Source: DASXIF01 sp036498145 (GTDB lineage Bacteria; Actinomycetota; Actinomycetes; Mycobacteriales; Jatrophihabitantaceae). From it: 64,000 nucleotides of DNA. The DNA lies in contig CAVPSV010000004.1 of NCBI GenBank assembly GCA_963708625.1, positions 1,488,001-1,552,000 of the forward strand, read 5' to 3'. This document shows, piece after piece, positions 10,510 to 19,036 of this stretch. Position numbers and translations under genes: made by a program. How positions within the stretch are numbered: position 1 is the first letter of the stretch; every line of letters begins with the position of its first letter. A model generated the notes under the pieces. The model was not told where the DNA came from, made no database searches, and saw nothing but the letters and a program-made list of their open reading frames with translations.

Positions 10510-11715
10510 ATGAGCACCAAGGACTACATCGAGAAGGACTACTACGCCTCGCTCGGTGTCGCCAAGGATGCGTCCGCGGCGGACATCAAGAAGGCCTACC
10601 GCAAGCTCGCCCGTGAGCTGCACCCGGACAAGAACCCGGGTAACAGCACGGCCGAGGCGCGGTTCAAGGAGGTCTCCGAGGCCTACGACGTGCTCTCGGA
10701 CGAGACGAAGCGGCGCGAGTACGACGAGGCGCGCAGCCTGTTTGCCGGTGGCGGATACCGCCAGGGCGGCACCGCGTCCTACCCCGGCGGCAACTCGACG
10801 TTCGACATGTCGGACTTCTTCGGCTCCGGCGGCGCGGATCTCGGTGACCTGTTCGGCAATCTCTTCGGCAACGGTGGGCGGACCGCACGGGCGCGCACCT
10901 CGAGTCCCACCCGCGGGCAGGACCGGTCCGCGGAGATCACGCTCGACTTCGACGAGGCGGTACGCGGCGAAACCCTGCCGCTGCAGATCTCGGCGCCGGC
11001 AACCTGCCGGCTGTGCGGTGGCAACGGCGCCCGGCCCGGCACGTCGCCACGGCCGTGCCCGACCTGCGGCGGCTCCGGCATGGTGTCGTCCAACCAGGGC
11101 GGTTTCGGGTTCAGCGAGCCATGCCGGCACTGCCGCGGCAAGGGCCAGATCGTCGAGGATCCGTGCCCGGAGTGCGGCGGCGTCGGTACCACCACGCAGA
11201 CCCGAAACATCACCGTTCGGGTGCCGCCTGGTGTGCGCGACGGAGCGCGGCTGAGGATTGCGGGCAAGGGCACGCCGGGTCAGCGTGGCGGCCCCGCCGG
11301 CGACCTGTTCGTGACCGTGCACGTCCGTCCGCATCAGCTGTTCGCGCGCACCGGCGACGACCTGACCCTGACCGTGCCGATCACGTTCGCGGAAGCGGCG
11401 CTCGGTACCACGCTGCGGGTGCCGACACTCGATGCGCCGGTGTCGCTGAAGATCGCGCCGGGCACGCCGTCCGGTCGCGTGTTGCGGGTGCGCGGGCGCG
11501 GTGTGCGGACCGGCAAGCACACCGGCGACCTGCTGGTGACGGTCGAGGTCGCGGTGCCGCAGAAGGTGTCCGGCGACGCGGCGGACGCGCTGAGCAAGTA
11601 CGCGGCGGCGCAGCCGGACGACCCGCGCCCGCAGATCACCGCTGCGCTGGCGCGCCAGTCGAGTGCGGCCGGCCATTCGTCGACCGGGAGCGCCGGGGGA
11701 CAGCGCGATGACTGA
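10510..11715 (+). CDS. dnaJ: Molecular chaperone DnaJ (Hsp40, type I)
   Basis: 401-residue co-chaperone stimulating DnaK ATPase. The J-domain (residues 8-75) has the HPDKNPG motif. A G/F-rich linker with SDFFGSGG and GDLFGNLFGNGG follows, then the zinc region with four CxxCxGxG repeats (CRLCGGNG, CPTCGGSG, CRHCRGKG, CPECGGVG; residues about 168-230). The two beta-barrel client domains and a C-terminal dimerisation part complete the protein. A GGGAGG ribosome-binding site lies 12 bp before the ATG. It resembles DnaJ1 of actinomycetes, which is always linked to hspR. Its 3' end overlaps the hspR start by 8 bp. Confidence 0.97.
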   Translation: MSTKDYIEKDYYASLGVAKDASAADIKKAYRKLARELHPDKNPGNSTAEARFKEVSEAYDVLSDETKRREYDEARSLFAGGGYRQGGTASYPGGNSTFDMSDFFGSGGADLGDLFGNLFGNGGRTARARTSSPTRGQDRSAEITLDFDEAVRGETLPLQISAPATCRLCGGNGARPGTSPRPCPTCGGSGMVSSNQGGFGFSEPCRHCRGKGQIVEDPCPECGGVGTTTQTRNITVRVPPGVRDGARLRIAGKGTPGQRGGPAGDLFVTVHVRPHQLFARTGDDLTLTVPITFAEAALGTTLRVPTLDAPVSLKIAPGTPSGRVLRVRGRGVRTGKHTGDLLVTVEVAVPQKVSGDAADALSKYAAAQPDDPRPQITAALARQSSAAGHSSTGSAGGQRDD

Positions 11716-12100
11716 CCTCACGCGCCGCGGCGGCGTGCCGGACGACGCCCCGGTGTTCGTCATCTCCGTCGCCGCGCAGCTCGCCGGCATGCACGCACAG
11801 ACGTTGCGCCAGTACGACCGGCTCGGCCTGGTCACGCCGGGGCGCACGGGTGGTGGCGGTCGCCGCTATTCGGCCCGTGACGTGCAGCTGCTGCGCGAGG
11901 TGCAGCGGCTCAGCCAAGAAGGTGTGAGCCTGGCCGGCATCAAGCGCATCATCGAGCTGGAGTCGCAGGTCGACGCACTGCGCGCCCGGGTGGCCGAACT
12001 GGCTGCCGAACTCGACCGCGCACACTCGGAGCTGATCTCGCGCCGGGATCCCACCACCGCGCTCGTGGTCTGGCGTCCACAACGCCGTCCGGGCGGCTGA
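11708..12100 (+). CDS. hspR: Heat-shock repressor HspR (MerR family)
   Basis: 130-residue MerR-type DNA-binding protein. The winged HTH is visible as VFVISVAAQLAGMHAQTLRQ (the residues after that read YDRLGLV), then RYSARDVQLLREVQRL. A C-terminal coiled coil (LESQVDALRARVAELAAEL) serves dimerisation. It has no cysteine-rich metal sensor, as expected for HspR. I chose ATG 11708, which overlaps dnaJ; a longer frame from 11663 adds residues unlike the family. Known members repress the dnaK operon and clpB by binding HAIR boxes with DnaK as co-repressor, giving feedback control. A HAIR-like site stands upstream of dnaK here. Confidence 0.92.
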   Translation: MTDLTRRGGVPDDAPVFVISVAAQLAGMHAQTLRQYDRLGLVTPGRTGGGGRRYSARDVQLLREVQRLSQEGVSLAGIKRIIELESQVDALRARVAELAAELDRAHSELISRRDPTTALVVWRPQRRPGG

Positions 12101-12107
12101 CCACCCG

Positions 12108-12159
12108 TGATCAACAGGCCAGATTCGCCGCCATAGCGGCACCGGAGGTCTGTTGATCA
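12108..12159. terminator. Nested hairpin between hspR and clpB
   Basis: The outer arms TGATCAACAGGCC (12108-12120) and GGTCTGTTGATCA (12147-12159) pair over 13 bp with one G-U in RNA. Inside is a second perfect stem, GCCGC/GCGGC (12127-12131 and 12136-12140), closing a CATA loop. It begins 8 bp past the hspR stop and could end the dnaK operon transcript, or be a REP-like element. Its core resembles the palindromes at 20.55 and 21.11 kb. Confidence 0.6.
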
Positions 12160-12204
12160 AGCAACGACTTGTACGACAGTCACGACAGTAAGGAACGTAC
12201 CGAT

Positions 12205-14781
12205 ATGGATATGACCACCCGGAGCACGCAGGCGATCTCCGCTGCACTGCGTGCCGCGGCCGACCGCGGCAACCCGCAGGTCCAGCCCGCGCATCTGGCG
12301 GTGGCACTGCTGGACGACACCGAGGGCCTGACCCGGCCGCTGTTGCAGGCCGTCGGCGTCGATCCACTCGAGTTCCGCGCCGACGCGCAGCGCCTGGTGG
12401 AGAAGCTGCCCTCGGCTTCCGGCGGCACCGTCTCCGCGCCGCAGATGGCCCGCGAGATGCTCACGGTGCTCAACGCCGCGGAGAAGGAAGCGCGCGACCG
12501 CTCCGATGAGTACATCTCCACCGAGCACCTGTTGCTCGCGCTCGCCCAGCACGGCGGCGACGTTGCGCAGCTGTTCTCGCAGTACCACGTGACGCCGACC
12601 GCGCTGTCGGACGCACTGCAGTCCGTGCGCGGGTCGTCCCGGGTCACGTCGGCCGATCCCGAGGGCACGTTCCAGGCGCTGGAGAAGTACGCCGTCGACC
12701 TCACCGCTGCCGCGCGCGACGGCAAGATCGACCCGGTCATCGGCCGCGACGCCGAGATCCGGCGCGTCATCCAGGTGCTATCGCGCCGCACCAAGAACAA
12801 TCCGGTGCTGATCGGCGAACCGGGCGTCGGCAAGACCGCGGTGGTCGAAGGCCTGGCCCAGCGCATCGTCAGCGGGGACGTGCCGGAGTCGTTGCGCGGC
12901 AAGCGATTGATGTCGCTCGACCTCGCCGCGATGGTGGCCGGCGCGAAGTACCGCGGCGAGTTCGAGGAGCGGCTCAAGGCCGTCCTCAACGAGATCAAGG
13001 ACTCGGGCGGGCAGATCATCACGTTCATCGACGAGCTGCACACGGTGGTCGGTGCCGGCGCCGGCGGCGACTCGTCCATGGACGCGGGCAACATGCTGAA
13101 GCCGATGCTGGCCCGCGGCGAACTGCGGATGGTCGGTGCGACCACGCTGGACGAGTACCGGGAGCACATCGAGAAGGACCCGGCGCTGGAGCGCAGGTTC
13201 CAGCAGGTGTTCGTCGGCGAGCCGTCGGTGGAGGACACCATCGGCATCCTGCGCGGCCTGAAGAGCCGCTACGAGGCGCACCACAAGGTGCAGATCACCG
13301 ACGGGGCACTCGTTGCCGCGGCGACACTGTCCGACCGTTACATCACCAGCAGGTTCCTGCCGGACAAGGCGATCGATCTCGTCGACGAGGCTGCCTCGCG
13401 GCTGCGGATGGAGATCGACTCGCGCCCGGTGGAGATCGACGAGCTACAGCGCGCCGTGGATCGGCTGCAGATGGAGGAGTTCGCCCTCGAGAAGGAGACC
13501 GACGAGGCATCCAAGGGCCGGCTGGCCAAGCTACGCGCGGAGAAGGCGGACCTCAAGGAGAAGCTGGACGCGCTGAATGCGCGCTGGGATAGGGAGAAGT
13601 CCGGGCTGAACCGCGTCGGTGAACTCAAGGAGCGCATCGACGAGCTGCACGGGCAGATCGAGCGCGCGCAGCGTGACGGCGAACTCGATACCGCCTCGCG
13701 GCTGATGTACGGCGAGCTGCCCGCGGCCGAGCGTGAGCTGGCGGCAGCCAGCGCCGACGAGCAGACGCAGACCGAGGACGTGCTGGTCAAGGAGCGGGTG
13801 ACCGCCGACGACATCGCGGAGGTTGTCGCAGCGTGGACCGGCATCCCGGCCGGGCGATTGCTGGAGGGCGAGACCGCCAAGCTGCTGCGGATGGAGGACG
13901 AGCTCGGCAAGCGGGTGATCGGGCAACGCGCCGCGGTGCAGGCCGTCTCCGACGCGGTGCGCCGCGCGCGGGCGGGCATCTCCGACCCGAACCGTCCCAC
14001 CGGCTCGTTCCTGTTCCTCGGCCCGACCGGCGTGGGCAAGACCGAGCTGGCGAAGGCGCTGGCGGGCTTCCTGTTCGACGACGACCGCGCCATGGTTCGC
14101 ATCGACATGAGCGAGTACTCCGAGAAGCATTCGGTGGCGCGCCTGGTCGGCGCACCGCCCGGCTACGTCGGCTACGACCAGGGCGGCCAGCTCACCGAAG
14201 CGGTGCGGCGCCGGCCGTATTCGGTGGTGTTGTTCGACGAGGTGGAGAAGGCACATCCGGACGTGTTCGACGTGCTGCTCGCGGTGCTCGACGACGGGCG
14301 GCTGACCGACGGCCAGGGCCGGACCGTGGACTTCCGCAATGTGATCCTGGTGCTCACGTCCAACCTCGGTTCGGCATCACTGGTGAGCGACCTGCCCGGC
14401 GAGCTCAAGCGGGATGCGGTGATGGCCGCGGTGCGCCAGCACTTCAAGCCCGAGTTCCTGAACCGGCTCGACGACATCGTTGTGTTCGACGCACTGAGCA
14501 CCGAAGAGTTGGCGCAGATCGTGGACATCCAGGTGGCGGCATTGGCTCGGCGGTTGTCCGCACGTCGGCTGACGCTCGAGGTGACCGACGCCGCGCGTGA
14601 GTGGCTGGCGATCAACGGCTATGACCCGCTGTACGGGGCGCGGCCACTGCGCCGGCTGGTGCAGACCGCGATCGGCGACACGCTGGCGCGGGAACTGCTG
14701 TCCGGGCGGATCCAGGACGGGCAGACGGTGCATGTGGATGCCCGCGCGGACCGGTCCGGCGTAGACGTCACCGCGTCCTGA
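12205..14781 (+). CDS. clpB: ATP-dependent disaggregase ClpB (Hsp100)
   Basis: 858-residue class I Clp ATPase that solubilises protein aggregates with DnaK/DnaJ/GrpE. In order: N-terminal Clp_N repeats (1-145), first AAA+ module with Walker A GEPGVGKTAVVEG and Walker B IITFIDELHT, the long coiled-coil M-domain (about 400-520; LQMEEFALEKE onward), and the second AAA+ module with GPTGVGKTELAKAL, VVLFDEVEKAH and sensor LTSNLGS. A D2-small domain ends the protein. ATG 12205 sits 10 bp after an AAGGA site; ATG 12211 is an alternative. Its position beside hspR suggests HspR control, but I found no clear HAIR box in its short upstream region. Confidence 0.97.
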   Translation: MDMTTRSTQAISAALRAAADRGNPQVQPAHLAVALLDDTEGLTRPLLQAVGVDPLEFRADAQRLVEKLPSASGGTVSAPQMAREMLTVLNAAEKEARDRSDEYISTEHLLLALAQHGGDVAQLFSQYHVTPTALSDALQSVRGSSRVTSADPEGTFQALEKYAVDLTAAARDGKIDPVIGRDAEIRRVIQVLSRRTKNNPVLIGEPGVGKTAVVEGLAQRIVSGDVPESLRGKRLMSLDLAAMVAGAKYRGEFEERLKAVLNEIKDSGGQIITFIDELHTVVGAGAGGDSSMDAGNMLKPMLARGELRMVGATTLDEYREHIEKDPALERRFQQVFVGEPSVEDTIGILRGLKSRYEAHHKVQITDGALVAAATLSDRYITSRFLPDKAIDLVDEAASRLRMEIDSRPVEIDELQRAVDRLQMEEFALEKETDEASKGRLAKLRAEKADLKEKLDALNARWDREKSGLNRVGELKERIDELHGQIERAQRDGELDTASRLMYGELPAAERELAAASADEQTQTEDVLVKERVTADDIAEVVAAWTGIPAGRLLEGETAKLLRMEDELGKRVIGQRAAVQAVSDAVRRARAGISDPNRPTGSFLFLGPTGVGKTELAKALAGFLFDDDRAMVRIDMSEYSEKHSVARLVGAPPGYVGYDQGGQLTEAVRRRPYSVVLFDEVEKAHPDVFDVLLAVLDDGRLTDGQGRTVDFRNVILVLTSNLGSASLVSDLPGELKRDAVMAAVRQHFKPEFLNRLDDIVVFDALSTEELAQIVDIQVAALARRLSARRLTLEVTDAAREWLAINGYDPLYGARPLRRLVQTAIGDTLARELLSGRIQDGQTVHVDARADRSGVDVTAS

Positions 14782-14820
14782 GGTGGCGATGATTGCGGTG
14801 GCATCAGCGAGAATGGATCG

Positions 14821-15147
14821 GTGAGTCCGCCGGAGGAGAACCGGCCGCGCAGCTTCCCCGCCGCGCCGGCCGGTGCCGAGCTGGAGAACGTGCGCACCGA
14901 TCAGCTGCCGGAGTACAACCCGCCGGCGATCATCGGCATGTGCTGCGGCATCCTCGGCCTCGTCGTCCTGCAGATCGTGTTGGCGCCGGCCGCGATCATC
15001 TTCGGCGCGTTCGGGGTGCACTACTCCCGGCGCACCATCCCCGGCACGCGCAAGCTCGCCATCGCCGCGTATCTGCTAGGCATCGTGGACGGCCTGGTGT
15101 GGTTGGTGCTCGCCTCCGTCTGGCACGTCACCTTCTTTCCACTGTAA
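14821..15147 (+). CDS. Small DUF4190-like membrane protein
   Basis: 108-residue protein with a GTG start. A Pro-rich N-terminal 40 residues is followed by two hydrophobic segments (residues about 40-65 and 80-104) with the spacing found in the DUF4190/DUF4870-like two-helix membrane domain (IIGMCCGILGL, GVHYSRRTIPGTRKLAIAAY). Function unknown in the family. It follows clpB by 39 bp and might be read through from it. It is distantly like the larger protein at 16343-17227, which carries the same type of domain. Confidence 0.65.
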   Translation: MSPPEENRPRSFPAAPAGAELENVRTDQLPEYNPPAIIGMCCGILGLVVLQIVLAPAAIIFGAFGVHYSRRTIPGTRKLAIAAYLLGIVDGLVWLVLASVWHVTFFPL

Positions 15148-15253
15148 GCATGCCGACGTTACGCAGCGGGAATTGACACTTTCGAGACGTTCGCGCGCCG
15201 TACTTCCGAACTAGCCCGCATTCTGTGGACACCACCAACCCCAGGAGTTGATC

Positions 15254-16315
15254 GTGTCCGAGGCGACCTCATTTGAGCTGACTTCAAAGAATCGTGACAA
15301 GCACAGTGATGCCACGTTCATCCCCATGCATAAGGACACCAGGAATCAGTTCCTGGACGCCGTCAAGAACTTCCTCAAGGGTGCCGACGGGGCTTCCTGG
15401 CTGACATGGATCATGACCGATCCGGAGGGGGGTTCCAGAAAAACGATCCGGGACCGGTTCACGGAGAAGCATCATCGACCGCCAGCAAAATTTGTTCAAC
15501 AGAATCCCGATGAATCCGTTGTGCCATTGGAGGCGGAACCGAAGTCGAGTGATTCCACTGTTCCGTTGGACCAGGCGCCCAAGTCGAGTAAGACCCCAAC
15601 GATTGACAGTCAACTCTGGAAGGTCCTCGGCTACGTCGATAGGTTTGATCCGTTCGGAAGCGATGGATTAAAGGAGGCCCAAAAGAGCCGAGCGAATTTG
15701 AAGGCGGTCATGGCAGCGCTTCGTAAGCTGCGCCAGGGGGACGAGGAGAACGTTGTCACATGGTTGAGGACGAAGGAAAACTCTAAAGTAGAAAAGCAAT
15801 TCGATCTGTATCTGCGCGGTCTCAAGGAGAAGGGAAAGTCGTATTCACTCACGGATGGCAGTACGCGAAAGTATGCGAAATATGCGGTGGGGAGCAACAA
15901 GCCGGTGGGCGGATCGCGCCTGAATGACGAAGAGCGCGCCCGTCTGATAAATAAGCAGATGAAGGCAATCGAACAAAAAAAGGCTGGGAAGACCCCTCGC
16001 CGGTCGGTTACTCTCGCCGAATGGGCTATCAGGGCAAACCTAAAGTACAAGGTTATTAACGATCTTGTCCAAAGCGGAGCCAGCGTCAACCTCGCCACCA
16101 ACGATAACGAGATGGCAATGGAGGGCCTGGTTAAGATGCTCTCGGATTCCACGTGGGGACGAAAGGTGGTGCCCTACCTCAAGGACGACGTTCGGGGAGA
16201 CGTCGAAAGCTGGGTAATAAGGAAAAACCTTCGAAATGCACTCCGTAAATACGTAGGGGAAAATTACGATAAAAACGATTACCAAAAAATACTTCGTGGG
16301 ATTCCCAGTTCTTAG
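15254..16315 (+). CDS. Orphan protein with repeated helical modules (orphan A)
   Basis: 353-residue soluble protein that I do not recognise. The start is GTG 15254, placed 6 bp after AGGAG (15243-15247); a TTG at 15248 would leave no spacing. It is Lys/Arg-rich with no signal peptide or membrane segment. Residues 27-77 (RNQFLDAVKNFLKG, then WLTWI, then IRDRFTEKHHRPP) and 131-184 (ANLKAVMAALRKLRQG, VVTWL, FDLYLRGLK) share a pattern: helix, Gly/Asp turn, hydrophobic-x-Trp-hydrophobic, then an aromatic-rich helix. A possible third copy is near the C-terminus. Between the first two lies a small repeat (VPLEAEPKSS / VPLDQAPKSS). Base composition is clearly poorer in GC than the neighbours, with AAA, ATA and AAT codons common, suggesting transfer. 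The protein at 21354-22733 has similar modules. Confidence 0.75.
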   Translation: MSEATSFELTSKNRDKHSDATFIPMHKDTRNQFLDAVKNFLKGADGASWLTWIMTDPEGGSRKTIRDRFTEKHHRPPAKFVQQNPDESVVPLEAEPKSSDSTVPLDQAPKSSKTPTIDSQLWKVLGYVDRFDPFGSDGLKEAQKSRANLKAVMAALRKLRQGDEENVVTWLRTKENSKVEKQFDLYLRGLKEKGKSYSLTDGSTRKYAKYAVGSNKPVGGSRLNDEERARLINKQMKAIEQKKAGKTPRRSVTLAEWAIRANLKYKVINDLVQSGASVNLATNDNEMAMEGLVKMLSDSTWGRKVVPYLKDDVRGDVESWVIRKNLRNALRKYVGENYDKNDYQKILRGIPSS

Positions 16316-16342
16316 TCGTAATCTCGGGGATAGGTCGCGCAA

Positions 16343-17227
16343 TTATATGCGGTGGTGGACGCAGGAGTTGAACGCGGGCGAGCCGCTGTTGTAGTTGTCC
16401 AGACACGGCCGTAGCCGGGTGAGGATCACCACCGTCAGCACGACGGCGAGCACCAAGCCGATCGCCGCGCAGACGATGCCGGCGATGGCCTGACCGCGCC
16501 CCGACCCACTGCGCCGCGCCTCACTCAGCCCAAGGGTGCCGAAGATCAGCCCGAGGATGATCGGGATCGCGTCGAAGAAGCTCAGCCAGAAGAAGACGAT
16601 CGCCGCGATGCCCAGCACGAGGCCGGCCGTGGCCTTGCCGTTGCCGGTCTTCGGTTGCGGGTACGGCTGGAACGGCGGCGGCGGATACCCGTATGCGCCG
16701 CCGCCCGGCGGAGGTGTCGTCGGGTATGGCTGGTACGGCTGCTGATACCCGGGCGGCGGAGCCGCAGCCGGCCCGGACGGCATGGTCGGTGGCGGCACGT
16801 ATCCCGGCGGCGCGTACTCCGGTGGTACTGGGTGTTCCGGAGCGCCGAATCGGTACGGGTCGAACGGCGGCTCGCCGCCCGCCGGTCCTGCCGGCGGCGC
16901 CGGTGGTGTCGTCATCGGGGGCGGCACGTATCCCGGCGGCGCGTACTCCGGTGGTACCGGGTGTTCCGGAGCGCCGAATCGGTACGGGTCGAACGGCTGC
17001 TCTGCTGCCGGCGGCGATGCTGCCGGCTCGGTCGGCGGCGCAGCGTCACTCGCCGCGGGCTGCTCGCCGCTGGGTTTGGTCAGCGATATCGACCCGCCGG
17101 ACTGATCCGGTGGCGCGGCTTGATCCCCCGCCGGCTGGCTCGGCGACGTCTGGTCCTGCTCGGGACTCGACGGCGGCGGGTCGGTCGGGTCGGCGGGCTC
17201 GAAATCACCCGTCGGCGGCGTGCTCAC
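16343..17227 (-). CDS. Pro/Gly-rich DUF4190 membrane protein
   Basis: 294 residues from GTG 17227 (VSTPPTGDFEP); a longer frame from 17293 looks less credible. The first ~195 residues are disordered, rich in Pro, Gly, Tyr and Ala, and contain an exact 26-residue duplication (PFDPYRFGAPEHPVPPEY, then the AxxxYVPPP ending). The C-terminal ~90 residues carry two transmembrane helices (GLVLGIAAIVFFWLSFFDAI and GIVCAAIGLVLAVVLTVVIL) of the DUF4190 type, followed by a short outward tail with two cysteines. Such proteins are common in actinobacterial envelopes; the role is unknown. It converges with orphan A, with 27 bp between the stops. Confidence 0.75.
   Translation of the reverse strand: MSTPPTGDFEPADPTDPPPSSPEQDQTSPSQPAGDQAAPPDQSGGSISLTKPSGEQPAASDAAPPTEPAASPPAAEQPFDPYRFGAPEHPVPPEYAPPGYVPPPMTTPPAPPAGPAGGEPPFDPYRFGAPEHPVPPEYAPPGYVPPPTMPSGPAAAPPPGYQQPYQPYPTTPPPGGGAYGYPPPPFQPYPQPKTGNGKATAGLVLGIAAIVFFWLSFFDAIPIILGLIFGTLGLSEARRSGSGRGQAIAGIVCAAIGLVLAVVLTVVILTRLRPCLDNYNSGSPAFNSCVHHRI
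16791..16868. repeat. 78-bp direct repeat, copy 1
   Basis: Pairs with 16920-16997 at 77 of 78 positions (one T/C difference), 51 bp apart, same orientation. It is in frame with the coding strand and doubles a 26-residue Pro/Tyr-rich segment. The near-identity suggests a recent duplication. Confidence 0.9.
16920..16997. repeat. 78-bp direct repeat, copy 2
   Basis: Second copy of the in-frame 78-bp duplication in the Pro-rich region; see 16791-16868. Encodes the more N-terminal of the two segments on the minus strand. Confidence 0.9.
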
Positions 17228-17341
17228 CGGCCCGACTCTAGCTGGGTCGACGTCGCGCGGCCGCATCCCGCAGGCCCGGCCGTCCGGTCGCATTGCCTGC
17301 TGGCACGGACGGTCGCGGCAGTGGGCACGTAAACTGCGCCG

Positions 17342-18211
17342 ATGGTCGACCTACGGAAGAGTGACGCCGACGAGCCGGACGATTCGGACGCGTCCAGCAA
17401 GGCCGTCGCCGGTGCCAACGGCGCAAAGCCCGCGCCATCAGGATCCGAGCCCGCGGCGACGTCCGAGCCACCACGGTCGATCATCACCGCGATATACGGG
17501 ATCGGCGTGCAACTGCTGTTCGCGGCGGTAGCCGCCATCCTGGCCTGGCCGCTCGCCGATGAACTACGCACCGAGATCATCAAGGCCAACAACAAGGCAA
17601 CCGGCAAGGATCACAAGGTGCTGTGCTCGGTGCAGCAGGTCAAGGGTTGCCTCAACGTCGACAGCACGCTGCACTCACTGCAGATCCGGACGCTGCTCGG
17701 CACGATCTTCGTCACCGCGGTGCTCATCTACGCCGCGACGCGCATCTACCGCGGCGTCCGCACCGGCCGCACCATCTACATCGCGGTCAGCATCGTCGGT
17801 GGTCTGTTCATCGGCTTCGGCGGTTCGCCGCTCGCAATCGCTTCCGCGTTCGCCAGCGGACCCGCCGCGCCCCGCGTCGTGCAGGCCATTGCCGGGTTCG
17901 CGTCGGTGGCGGTCGTCGTGTTGCTCTTCCGGCCTGACGCCAGCCAGTTCTTCGCCACACGCTCGCCCCGGCCGGCGGCTGCCGCGGGACGACCCGCGGG
18001 GCTGGGCGGGCTGTTGCGGCCCGGTCCGCCGCGCGAGCGCAAGCCGTCGCCGACCACCGGCGTTCGCTCCACCGCCGCGTCGCGAGCCGAAGCACGGCTG
18101 GACAAGGTGGCCAAGGCGAAAAGCCGCAACGACGCCGAGGCGATCGCGCGCGGCGCCGAACTGGCGCGCAGCCGCGCCAAGGCGTCGAAGTCGCGCCGGT
18201 CGGAGCGCTAA
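17342..18211 (+). CDS. Membrane protein of unknown function with basic C-terminal tail
   Basis: 289 residues. An acidic/disordered N-terminal 45 residues is followed by four likely transmembrane segments between about 50 and 200 (IYGIGVQLLFAAVAAILAWP, then LLGTIFVTAVLIYAA, IYIAVSIVGGLFIGFGG and a last one ending VAVVVLLF). An extracytoplasmic loop lies after the first helix and holds two Cys (VLCSVQQVKGC) that could form a disulfide. The C-terminal 90 residues are strongly basic and Ala-rich, probably cytoplasmic. I do not recognise a family. It is 5 bp upstream of the SDR gene and likely shares its transcript. Confidence 0.7.
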   Translation: MVDLRKSDADEPDDSDASSKAVAGANGAKPAPSGSEPAATSEPPRSIITAIYGIGVQLLFAAVAAILAWPLADELRTEIIKANNKATGKDHKVLCSVQQVKGCLNVDSTLHSLQIRTLLGTIFVTAVLIYAATRIYRGVRTGRTIYIAVSIVGGLFIGFGGSPLAIASAFASGPAAPRVVQAIAGFASVAVVVLLFRPDASQFFATRSPRPAAAAGRPAGLGGLLRPGPPRERKPSPTTGVRSTAASRAEARLDKVAKAKSRNDAEAIARGAELARSRAKASKSRRSER

Positions 18212-18216
18212 CGCAG

Positions 18217-18984
18217 ATGCCCACCGCACTCGTCACCGGCGCGACCGCCGGGATCGGCGCGGAGTTCGCGCGACAGCTCGCGCAGGCGAAGCACGACCTT
18301 GTCCTGGTCGCTCGCGACGCCGCCCGGCTGACCTCGACGAGTGTCGCGCTGATCGACCGGTTCGGGGTGCAGGCGGACGTGCTGCCGGCAGACCTCACCA
18401 CCGACGCCGGCTGTGATGCGGTCGCGGCACGCATCACAGACGCGGCACATCCGGTGGACGTGGTGGTGAACAACGCCGGATTCGGCATGTACAAGCAGTT
18501 CGGCGAGGCATCGCTACCGGATGAGGAACGCCAGCTCGATCTCAACGTGCGCGCGGTGTTGCGACTGACCTACGCCGCACTGGCGGCGATGCGTCCGCGC
18601 GGCTCCGGTCGGGTCATCAACGTGTCGTCGGTGGCGGGGTTCGTGCCGCGCGGCGGTAACGCGACGTACTCAGCCAGCAAGGCGTGGGTGACGATGTTCA
18701 GCGAGGCACTTGCGGTGCAGCTGGCGGGCAGTGGCGTCACGGTCACCGCGGTCTGCCCCGGCTTCACGCACACCGAGTTCCACGAGCGCGCAAACGCAGA
18801 CATGTCGCACGTGCCCGATCGCATGTGGCTCGACGCGTCCACGGTGGTCCGCGAAGGGCTCGCCGACGCCTTCGCCGGCAAGCCGATCAGTGTGCCGGGA
18901 CGTCAGTACAAGGCTCTGGTCGCCGCCACTCGCAGCGTCCCCCGCCCGGTGTTGCGTGCTGTCATGCGCCGCCGCGGCTTCTAA
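18217..18984 (+). CDS. Short-chain dehydrogenase/reductase
   Basis: 255-residue classical SDR. The Rossmann motif TGATAGIGAEFARQLA (about residues 7-22), NNAGFGMY, the catalytic serine region INVSSVAGFVPRG and YSASKAWV (Tyr and Lys of the YxxxK motif) are all present. The protein is shorter than fungal-type polyketide reductases and fits the DltE/YqjQ-like group of uncharacterised oxidoreductases. Cofactor is probably NADP, since an arginine-containing loop follows beta-strand 2 (VARDAARL). Substrate unknown. It overlaps no neighbour and ends 8 bp before a hairpin. Confidence 0.88.
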   Translation: MPTALVTGATAGIGAEFARQLAQAKHDLVLVARDAARLTSTSVALIDRFGVQADVLPADLTTDAGCDAVAARITDAAHPVDVVVNNAGFGMYKQFGEASLPDEERQLDLNVRAVLRLTYAALAAMRPRGSGRVINVSSVAGFVPRGGNATYSASKAWVTMFSEALAVQLAGSGVTVTAVCPGFTHTEFHERANADMSHVPDRMWLDASTVVREGLADAFAGKPISVPGRQYKALVAATRSVPRPVLRAVMRRRGF

Positions 18985-18992
18985 CTGCCCGT

Positions 18993-19035
18993 CTGGGGAG
19001 ACTTCGGTAGTCCAGGCCCACTCAACTCTCCCCAG
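18993..19035. terminator. Hairpin between convergent genes (GGGGAGA family)
   Basis: CTGGGGAGA (18993-19001) and TCTCCCCAG (19027-19035) are perfect inverted complements bracketing 25 bp. It lies between the SDR and TrmH-type stops and can serve both directions. Motif shared with 36692-36732 and, in part, 3539-3587. Confidence 0.6.
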
Positions 19036-19036
19036 G

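Noticed and set aside
10081..11847. 588-residue minus-strand open frame opposite dnaJ
   Set aside because: Shadow of dnaJ; the plus strand is unambiguous.
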